Assembly (NCBI RefSeq): GCF_003945595.2
Contig: NW_024103874.1
Location: 2,304,001 to 2,368,000, forward strand
DNA from: Pipra filicauda
Lineage: Eukaryota; Chordata; Aves; Passeriformes; Pipridae
DNA length: 64,000 bases
Reading direction: 5' to 3'
Part shown: one piece after another, positions 24,336 to 32,735 of the stretch
Position numbering within the stretch: the first letter of the stretch is position 1
Layout of the letters: each line of letters begins with the position of its first letter
Made by a program: the position numbers and the translations under genes
The notes under the pieces: model-generated
Databases searched by the model: none
The model's input: the letters and a program-made list of their open reading frames with translations, nothing else
What the model was told of the DNA's origin: nothing

Positions 24336-26499
24336 CAGCTTACAGGCGGCTTTAAAGCTGGCCATCTCAAAGGCAGCAGCTCTGCCTTTGTTCTGGGTGG
24401 ACACTTTGAGATGTGCTACCGCAGGACCAGGCACCAGCAAGCCCGTGGCACTGGTGACATCTAGAGGACTCCAGCTCTCGGCGTCAGCCACAGCTCCGTG
24501 CTGTGGAAGGACGGGCTTCCCAGCCGTGGGCCATCTCCTGCCGCCAGCTGGGCTCATCTCAGGCTGATGGGGCAGAGGAGAACATTAAAAACCAACCCCT
24601 GCGCACGTGTAACTGCCCCTGAGGAAACGCTCTGCTTTCCTCCCTCTGCAGCCCTCGCTGTAGCTTCAGCTTTCATTAGCTTATGGTGTGAACTGTGCTG
24701 CTGGAAGCGAGGAGCAGAGACCAATATCTGCTACTTCACTGCTGTGACTGACTTATCAGGAGCCTGTGACTGGGGAAGCTCTGACACTGTTCCCAGAGCC
24801 AGGGTTGAGTGACGGTGTGTGACACAGAGCAGATGCAGCTGCTGTGCTCTGGGAGCATATCCCCCGTTCCCCTCCCTTCACTGACAGTATTTTGCCCTGG
24901 AATAATAATCAGAATTATTACTACAACTGCAGCTATGGTGCATTGATGCCTCTATTTTCTGCAGTCCTAATGAGAGGCAGGAGGCAGGTGTTCAGGCAGC
25001 ATGAAAAAATATACAGAGACGGTGTAAGTGGGAGCTCAAACTCCTCTGCAGGGCTGCTGCCTCCCAGCTCTTTGAGGCATGTCACTGCAGTGCCTTCCTG
25101 AGAGCTTGGGTTTGCTCAGCCTCCTTGGTCCTGGCAGCTGCAGCTCTCCCTTGGCTCTGGAGTGTGTTGGCACAGTTCAGTGGCAGAGGTGCCAGGCTGC
25201 TCCAGGGCTTGCCAGCAGTGGGGATACCAGCCTTCCCCACCTTCCCTGTCCTGCACAGCCAGCAATGCTTTCATGTTCAGTGCTTTTTTTACTAAGAAAG
25301 TAGATCCCTTGTTTCTCTGACATTTTCTCCTTTAAAGCTGCATGAGAACAGTGAAGTCTAGCAGGCAAAGTCAGCCTGACCCAGTGCTTCAACAGCAAAT
25401 ATTAAACTGCAGCACTCAGAGAAATGATGAAATCTTTACTGGTAGAATTTAACAACCTACTTAACATTGGAGCCAACCAGGAGAGATTTATAAAGCTGTA
25501 AAATCAGCTAATTCTGTTTTAGATTATTTCAAAACCTGAACAGCACAAACTGTCTTTAAAATCAAAGGGCAAATGTGACATTTAAAAATGAGGTTATACT
25601 TCATATGGCCAAACTTAAACGCTGTTGACCCAATCACATAACAAGTATTTTTGAGGAATAGCAGGGAGAAGGATTTCTGGAACTGTTTCCACTCAGACAG
25701 GAAATGGATGGTAGTCTCCATCTCTCTCAAGACTGCCCCTCCAGTCTATGCTATTCTAAAAGTCCTCTTTCCTATGACTTCCTCCCATGCCCACAACACC
25801 TCTGTGCTATTTGTTTGCTCTTTCTCTCACTCACAAAGCGCTGCAGGACCCTCAGTGCCCAAATCAGCCAGGCCCCGTGTTTGCAGAGTGTTTCTCAGAA
25901 AACCCTTTTGGGCTGCACAGTCAGGCTTGGGACTCGCCACACTTTGGGCATTAGTCACTTAAAACCAGAGGGCTGTAATTGCTCCCTCACTAAGCCTGAC
26001 AGAGGAGCGTGTAGCACTGTTACCCACTTCAGTTAAGTCTTGTGTTAATTCCGTGAATAAGAGCACTGACATATGATACAGTATTTGCAGGACGGAGCTT
26101 CTAAGCAAAGCAGGATGCTGGCTGAACTCCAGGGCATACAGTTGCTCTTTGCTTATTGCACCAAACATACAGTTATATCATCCAAATTGTACATCTGAGT
26201 AAGAGTTTGCCAGTTCAAGTGAAACGCTTTGCTCAAGTCTTACTCGTTTTTTCCAAAAGGTTATGTGATCTTTTCAGACACTGATTCAGAAATGAGTGTT
26301 CATGGAGTGAACAACACGCTGGCAGAGGAGCACACAGCTTCTCCAGGCTGGCTTCAGCTTCCTCCTGCAGAAAGGCAACCTGAGCTGTTTCAGGATACGA
26401 GGACAGCCACAGGATTGGAAGGATGATCGCTGGGAATTGCATGTTTCATTGGGAATACATCACGTTGCCAACTGAGCTTTTGAAGTGGCTCGCCGCTGC

Positions 26500-26840
26500 C
26501 TGCTGGCCAGGACCGTCCATGAGCCCGTCACCCCCGGTGCCAGCAGTGCCACTGCGGGACCGCTCGCCCCGTCCCTCGCCCCGTCCCTCGCCTCTGCCCG
26601 CGGGCGCTATCTCAGTGCGGGAAACCACACGGGGCTGCTTTTTCCTACCCCGGCTGATAAGAGCCAACAGATGTCAGTGCAGCCTGAGTAACACGGGGCC
26701 GTGCTCTGCTCAGGGCTCTGCTGCTGCAGGAACACCCCTGGGTGGGAGTTCCACCATCAGGCGGCCGCGACAGACCCGGGCGAGGGGGAGAGCGGCGCCG
26801 GGAACAGTATCGGTGTGTTCGGGGCGGCTGGAGAGGCTCT
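26500..26840. promoter_or_regulatory. GC-rich, CpG-containing segment
   Basis: Locally rich in CpG compared with the flanks, with a duplicated cgccccgtccct near 26567-26592 and a GATA motif (gctgataag). No exon could be assigned. It may be a regulatory element or an old CpG island of the antisense Piezo locus. Confidence 0.35.
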
Positions 26841-26846
26841 CACAGC

Positions 26847-26872
26847 TAAAAATACCCGCCCGAGTATTTTTA
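26847..26872. repeat. Short hairpin-forming inverted repeat
   Basis: taaaaatac (26847-26855) and gtattttta (26864-26872) are perfect 9-bp arms around an 8-base CG-rich loop, at the edge of the GC-rich segment. Confidence 0.5.
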
Positions 26873-27380
26873 AAAACACATTCGAGGGTCCTTATAAACA
26901 CACAGACTTTTGTTGACAGAACAAGACTGCTCATTTATGCTGTGTATTATCCTTGAAAACCTGCTCTGTTTGTGCAGGGAGTCCCATGACAACCTCGGCT
27001 TGCTGAGGGTGCCACAATGATCTCAACAACAAACGTGTCCCTTTATCTGCTGGAGAGGGGCAGAGGGGAAGCAGGAAGTATCTGCAGGCTGTAGGAAAAG
27101 CAGTTAAGAAATGGAAATAAGCTGCTTTATCAAAATATTGCTTTGCTGTTTTCGCAAGTGCAATGCCAGCGGTTTTCTAGCCCAGCTCAGGGCACCTCTT
27201 CTGTGGCAGGTTAATGCCAGATATGTGTATAAAGCCCAGTAAAATCAGTGGAATTGGGTAGGCCATCTGGTTAAGTGATTGATGTCTGAATGGAAGGAGT
27301 TTGACAACGGGATTTTCTTTTCTTTCCACCTGCAGCCATAAATATGTTTTCAGGTGACATCCCAGAGCAGAGAACCTCAC

Positions 27381-27471
27381 CGTAGAGAGGTTACACATGG
27401 TCTGCAGTGGGAAGTAAAGAAAGAAAAAGGAAAGTATTTTGATATTCCTGAAGGAAAACTGGGGCATGATG
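27381..27471 (-). pseudogene. Piezo relic, second coding exon equivalent
   Basis: On the - strand a pyrimidine-rich acceptor (gtttttgtttacag) opens a 91-nt exon closed by ACG|GTGAGG. In the only open frame it gives one carried codon plus 30 residues containing PQFSFRNIKILSFFFLYFP. This has the same length and hydrophobic pattern as the second PIEZO1 exon (LLRFSGLSLVYLLFLLLLPW region), including the conserved Phe and the transmembrane stretch. Sequence identity is modest; length, phase and splice sites carry the argument. Confidence 0.5.
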
Positions 27472-30400
27472 CTGTAAACAAAAACAGTCAAGGGAAAACC
27501 AACCGTAAAGATAGTCAAGGGGAAAGGTGACAAGTTTTATTGTATTTGAGAGGGGAAAGTTTGTACTTTGGAGCTTGGATGGTGACACTGGCTGGTTCTG
27601 TGCCCAGTGCAGCCTCCCTGGCAGGGAGATGTTACCACCCCTGACCACAGCTATCACTACCACTCAAAGACACCTACATGGGTGCCTTCTCAGGTTTGGC
27701 AAGAGGAATGGACCCAGGAGCAAACAGTCACACTTCAATTTTAATTATTTTATTTAATTATTATTTAATTTTAATTATTTTGTTATTTAATGCCAGTATC
27801 CATAATGATACCCTCAGGTACGGATATCCAAGTCCCACTGCCATCTCTGAACAGCAATACTGTGTTTGTTGACCGTGTCTTCAGAACAGTTTCCCATGAC
27901 TAGAAGCACCAACACCTTGTGTCACTTTATATCTGAAATACAGTTCAAATGGAGCTAATTCTACTTATCGTGCCTTATCTGTGTATCACGGTGTTTACTT
28001 TGCAGATGAACCAGCTTTTAGGTGAGGAGATGTGACGAGGCCACTGATGGTGGCTTTGTGGTTTTACGTATCAGGAACTCTTGGGTTTCAGGCTTTCTGA
28101 AAGAAAACAAAAAAATTAACAGTTTAGACTGATACTTAAACAAGGATTTAGGAATCCAAGGTTGAAATTAGTCACTATTTTAAATGTAAACTTCCATGTA
28201 GGAAACAGAGGAATGATAGAAAAGCAAGTATTGAGTGAAGCAAAGGACCAAAAGCAAAGACCAGATAGAACCTGCTTCAGCTAAAGTTAAAGGAAAATTC
28301 TCGTAGTCTGTACAGGGTGTTCAGTCATACAAACACTGAGCAAGTTCCACAAATGTAGATTCCTCTCCTTCTGCCCTAAAAGCCCTGTTTTCTAACTGGG
28401 TGGCAAAATTTATTTTCAGGGGTGCTCAGCACCCTGTGTTGCTCCAGCCACACTGTGCACAGCAATCCCAGGGCCTGTTTGAAAACTTCATGCCTTTACC
28501 CAGGATGTCTTTAACACAGTGCCAGGCTACAGCCACCGACACTGGAAAAGTTGAGTGCAAAGCAGTGCCCTGGAGAGGCTGCCTGTGGGAGGGCAGTGCC
28601 AGCAGCCGGTCTGACATGTACGCGGTGCTCTGCATCGAGAAATGAAGGTTGCACATACAGATCCCTTACAGTAATAGGGGTGGGAGTTTGAGTTCAATCC
28701 ATTATTTTCTCTCCCAAGGTACAAATAAATGCAAATTTTACTCATTTACATTTCTCTTGCTGTCATATTTCCTGGTGTTGCTCCAAGTTTTTTCGCTTAT
28801 GTGTCCATGTCCCTTAACACTGCAGTCTCACAGTTGTTGCCTCTCTTCTTTTCTTCTGTGGTATTTTTTGCATTCACAGATGGCCCACTCTGCTTTTTAA
28901 CCCCTCCACTTTTTATTTCCCCCCGTAGCAGATGGTAGAAATAACAGAATAAAAATGCAGAGAGATCTTCAGCCCAGTGCTCAGGGAAGGACAACTCTCT
29001 ATTCCTACCCTCCCTGCTGGGAGTCAGGAAGAGGCAGAGCTTCAAGGTAATTTCCTCCTCTACCTTTGAAGCTGTGTGTGATTTCAAGAAGCTGTCAGTC
29101 TGTGTCAGCACTCTTTACCCAGGTGAAACATGTGACTTTATCCTTGCTGTCACTTCTTGCCACCAACTAAAACTGGTGTAAGTTAGGAAGTGATGAATTG
29201 TGCCTCTGACACTGTAAAGAGTTGGAATTCAAGTAACTACATCTAGGGGCAGGGCTATACCAGGATGTGAAATTTCTGGTTTCCTGAAACAAGTAATTGA
29301 TAAGATTTTGAGTTTTTCTAGGGTTTTAAAATAATAGGACGAGGGAAAGCCTGTCTTCCACTTTGAAATCCTACTTCATTTTCAGATTTCTGCTTCAGAG
29401 ACACCTGGGAGAGGATGGACATTGCAGTGAAGGCAGGTTTGGTGTGCTCTGTAGAACTTGTCATCTGCACTGGAAAAGTTTTCAGAGTAACCAAACCAAG
29501 ACAGACTGACCTTAAACTTCTCTTTGCTGTGAATTGCACAAGCAGGAAAACTCTGCTTGTCTACCCTCAGAGCCAGGAGAACAAATTCATAAGCTGAATG
29601 TTACTAACTAATATCCCATTTTAGCTTTTGGGTTGGTTTGGATTTGTTTTCCTCACAGCCCTTGAGAGTTCCCTTTCCTTTTGCAGATGCCCACAACACA
29701 TAGTGCTTCAAAGAACTGCCCTGTCTATAAGACTCCTCTTGTTTTGGTGTCTCTCTGAAAAGCACAGGAAGAAAAAGAAAACTACTATTAATAATATTCT
29801 AGGCTGACCTTTACATTTTCTTGTTATATTACATTCTCAGGGGTGTGTTCATCAGAAGAACGAACTCTCGGTCCCAGAGGAAAAGGCATTACAGCAGTGG
29901 AGACAGAATGAGTCATGTGGGCATTTTGAGCCTGATGTGAGATGGATTAATTCCTGCTACAGGCAGCAACCGCTGCTGAACCTTGGGCTAACAGTGATGT
30001 GTAAAGTGAACTTGTCTGCCATGTAATGATCTCATTTGTACACTTACTAATTGCTGTAACAGACAGGCAGAGAGTTATTGATTAGGTGCCTCGAGCGGGA
30101 CATAGGCAGGAGGAGGGACAGGGAAGGAGGAGTGTTGTCTCCCTTTGCTCAGGTGATGTCTTTCTTCAGGAAGAGACACACTGACTTTCCACAGGATAAC
30201 TTGCAGGAGAGAAGAGGTACGAAACTGGCCATCAGTTACCAGACCTGACTGAAAGTGAGTCAAATAGAAATAAACTTGTTGAAATGACAAACATCCTTTC
30301 TGCGTGGGACACACACAGAGCATCTCCTTACAGAACAGACGCGAGTGTTTCCAGGCATGTCCCCACTGTGAAGCACGTGCTCGTGTCTGCCTGAGCCCAA

Positions 30401-30897
30401 ATTCACAGACCACTCAAACACATTTCCTGAACTTTGTTCTGGCACCCTCTCTTGCTGTCACTGATTGTTCCTGGAATCGCTCTGGGAACAGGACACCAGG
30501 GAGCCAGTTTGCAGAGAAGCCTGAACTCCCTCCTACAGGGCAGGACACAGGGTGAGCCTCACCAAAACCTCACTGCTGCCTGCCAGGACCCTGCTCTCTG
30601 CTGGACCCGGGGCACTGCTCCTCCTCTGCTCCAGTGCAATCAAAGGGTTCATTTAAGGCTGGATCCCAAGACTGGGAGTAACAAAAGGAATACATAAGAG
30701 TGCTGGTTAGCTCACCTGGTTAACAGTGACCTCCGTGGGCAGCTCCTACCCTGGCAAAGCTGTTCTGATGCGTCAGCAACAGAAATCCTCAAAGGTGTCA
30801 TAGAGGATATGACCTGCTCAGCCTTTTGCGTGGTGCTAATAAAGAGGGAAGAGAGGGCCACTGTAGCAGGATCTGTCCTTCTGCTGACACAGACCTG
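27472..30897. other. Gene-free stretch
   Basis: The first coding exon of the antisense Piezo relic should lie here or further right, but I could not find it. An AT-rich repetitive tract occurs at 27737-27792. Nothing else recognised. Confidence 0.5.
27737..27792. repeat. AT-rich simple repeat (ttaattatttta-like)
   Basis: Several imperfect copies of ttaattattt and tatttaatt in tandem over about 55 bp; low complexity. Confidence 0.7.
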
Positions 30898-31193
30898 CAG
30901 AAGATTTTGAAAGAGAAATTTGTATCAAGAAGACGCCTAACTTGTGAGAAAGCCCCGAGAGGAGAAACAGAGATTTTGGTGAGAACCATATAGGCTATTT
31001 GCAGAGGACAGGCTACAGCACAGAGAGCTGGTTGGAAAGCTTCAACTCCAGAGTGCAGGATGTGTGGCCAGGCCCCAGAGAGTATTAGTCATCTCCTAAG
31101 TGAATGCTCAGAGCTGGCCGGAGATGAGTACAAAATACAGCATGACAAAGTTGGCAGTGCTGTGTATGGCCCATGCTGCCAGGGAGGGGGGCA
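30898..31193 (+). mobile_element. Fragment of non-LTR reverse transcriptase C-terminal region (not CR1)
   Basis: One frame reads GETEILVRTI, a stop, then AICRGQATAQRAGW, then CRMCGQAPESISHLLSEC, then LAGDEYKIQHDKV. This matches the C-terminal Cys-Cys-His-Cys region of a group of non-LTR retrotransposon polyproteins (typical form: ETEALI..AQDQALRTNW, CRMC...E...H....C..LAQ.EYK.RHD.V). The TAG stop and loss of similarity after about 31190 show an old dead copy. The exact clade was not determined. Confidence 0.55.
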
Positions 31194-31640
31194 CAGCACA
31201 ACCAGCATCATCACCCCAGCCCAGGTACAGTGATAGAACTGAGGAGGTGATTGTGAAGTTTGTTGTTAGTAGGCAGAGGTGGTGCCTCCAGAGCAAGCTC
31301 CATCAGTAACTTCTGCACTAGACGATGTCATTGGTAGAAAATAACAAGAAGTCACTGAGAAATACGTGTGTGGCAGGAAATGAATTAAAAATGGGGCATG
31401 AAAATGGTTGCAGGTCTTGGTGTCACGACCTTCTTTCCAGTGGGATGAGGTGCTGTGCTGGAGGAGTTCTGGTGCAGTGTCCAAACTGGACATTACCTCC
31501 CCATGGACCAGGACTGTCTCTGCCGCCGCAGCATCCTCACGACGCGCCAGAGGCCGGGATATCGCCTCATGTCCCGACCTTGACCCGTGGCTGGGGCAAA
31601 AGCCTTACCCAGGCGGGGGTGAAACGTCAAATCAGCGCTG
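31194..31640. other. Gene-free stretch before the CpG island
   Basis: Transition from the retroelement fragment to the GC-rich promoter region. No exon recognised. Confidence 0.5.
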
Positions 31641-32142
31641 GCTCCGTCCGTTTGGGATGTTGGGAATGGGAAGCGCTGACCCCCGGCTCTCCCGGCACTC
31701 GCAGCCCGTGGTGGGCTGCCCGGCACCTCCCGCGGGGCAGACGCGGGGAGGGCAGTCCCCGGGCACTGCGGGACGCGACCCCCGCACCCCGGAGAGGGCA
31801 GAAGTGACACGAAGGGACACGGCGGGGGGGTGGCCGGAGGGACGCGGCGGGGGGGGTGAGGGGGGAGAGCGGCGGCCCCCCCACCCCTCACGGGTGCGGC
31901 GGGGGCCGCTTTCCAGAGAATACGGTAAAACATGTCCGCATCACGTGCGGCCGCTCCCGCGGGCCCGGCGCGGCACCGGCCGGGGGGCGGGACGGGAGGG
32001 ACGGGACGGGACCCGCGCCCCGCGCCCGCCGAGCGGGGCCGCTTTAAGAGGCCGCCGGGAGCCGCCGCCTCGCCTCGCCCTGCCCGCCCCGGCCGGCGGA
32101 GAGCGATGCCCGCGGCGCCGTAGGGCGGGCGGCTCCGGCACC
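31640..32142 (+). promoter_or_regulatory. CpG-island promoter and 5' UTR of the G-alpha first exon
   Basis: Very CpG-dense sequence ends at the ATG in gcaccATGG, a strong Kozak context. No TATA box is evident. A perfect E-box tcacgtgc lies at 31941-31948. The island continues through the exon to about 32.75 kb. The reading frame of the exon stays open upstream to at least 31408, but that is common in such GC-rich DNA and is not evidence for translation. Confidence 0.65.
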
Positions 32143-32389
32143 ATGGGGCTGTGCTACAGCCTGCGCTCCCGCCTGGCCGCCGCGCACCCCTCCGCGCCCT
32201 ACGGCGGCCGCGGCGAGCCGGACACCCCCGGCGCGGCGGCGGAGCACGGGGACCCGCAGGTGCGGCACCGGCTGCGGCAGGACCTGGTGGCCAAGGAGCG
32301 GGCGGACAAGAAGCGGAGCAAGAGCATCGACAAGACGCTGAAGGCGGAGAAGCGGGAGTACAAACAGACGCACCGGCTGCTGCTGCTGG
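32143..32389 (+). CDS. GNAS: Alternative first coding exon of GNAS, avian XL-alpha-s-like
   Basis: 82 codons plus one base from ATG in an optimal Kozak context to CTGCTGG|GTGAGC. The exon ends THRLLLL(G), the exact junction used by Gs-class G-alpha first exons before the P-loop (GAGESGKS) in exon 2. The preceding helix has ERADKKRSKSIDK, closest in memory to the mammalian XL-alpha-s stretch RAEKKRSKLIDK and less like ordinary Gs-alpha. The N-terminus MGLCYSLR is that of the long GNAL isoform and offers Gly2 and Cys4 for lipidation, fitting membrane attachment and adenylyl cyclase coupling. The long mammalian XL Pro/Ala-rich domain is absent. Position downstream of NPEPL1 on the same strand supports GNAS over GNAL. 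Exon 2 is outside the window or unrecognised. Confidence 0.88.
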
Positions 32390-32504
32390 GTGAGCGGGGC
32401 GGCACAGCCCGGCCCGGCAGGTGCGGGGGCCGAGGCCGCCGCCGGTGCCCGCGGGCGGAGGGGCTGCGGGGCGGGGCGGGGCGCGCACGTGGCGGCACCG
32501 CCGG

Positions 32505-32735
32505 GCGGGGGTCCGGGGAATGCTGTGCCCGGCGATGCTGTGCCCGGGGGTCCGGGGGATGCTGTGCCCGGGGGATGCGGTGCCCGGGGGTCCGGGGGAT
32601 ACTGTGCCCGGGGGATGCTGTGCCCGGGGGTCCGGGCGATGCTGTGCCCGGGGGTGCCGTCCCCGCGCGGGGGTCGCCGTGCCTGGGGGTGCCGTGCTCG
32701 GCCGGGGGGTCGCCGTGCCCGCGGGTGCCGCTGTG
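32505..32735 (+). repeat. G-rich minisatellite in GNAS intron
   Basis: Imperfect tandem copies of a unit close to tgctgtgcccggggg(a/t), mixed with tccggggga, begin about 115 bp after the splice donor. Many GGGGG tracts lie close together on the + strand, a pattern that can form G-quadruplexes. Open frames through it are an effect of composition. Confidence 0.85.

Larger units (their letters stand above)
18635..27380. other. Long stretch between Piezo relic exons, no intact gene
   Basis: About 8.7 kb where N-terminal Piezo exons would be expected. The only suggestive coding trace is a - strand IWCLINPGVLLSLL segment near 24.2 kb, resembling a PIEZO1 WPIYVSPGVLLLL segment; it is too short to call. 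Listed separately are an inverted repeat at 24.3 kb and a GC-rich segment at 26.5-26.85 kb. Nothing else recognised. Confidence 0.5.
10287..27471 (-). pseudogene. Piezo-family channel relic (third Piezo paralogue, decayed)
   Basis: At least nine - strand segments match PIEZO1 or PIEZO2 in the expected order, from the second coding exon (27381-27471) through the N-terminal transmembrane blades to a short piece just before the inner pore helix (10287-10358). Several are flanked by good splice sites with compatible phases. PIEZO proteins are roughly 2500-2800-residue trimeric mechanically gated cation channels of the plasma membrane. This copy cannot encode one: about 340 residues must fit in 800 bp between the pieces at 15.5 and 14.8 kb, and about 300 in under 500 bp between 14.6 and 14.12 kb, so exons have been lost. 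There is an in-frame stop near 18398 and frameshifts in the 12.3 and 11.75 kb exons. A CR1 element sits at 10.85-11.32 kb and no cap or C-terminal exons were found. Weak further candidates lie near 24.1-24.2 kb, 27.03 kb and 15.0 kb. A strongly diverged, shortened functional gene is less likely. Confidence 0.82.
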
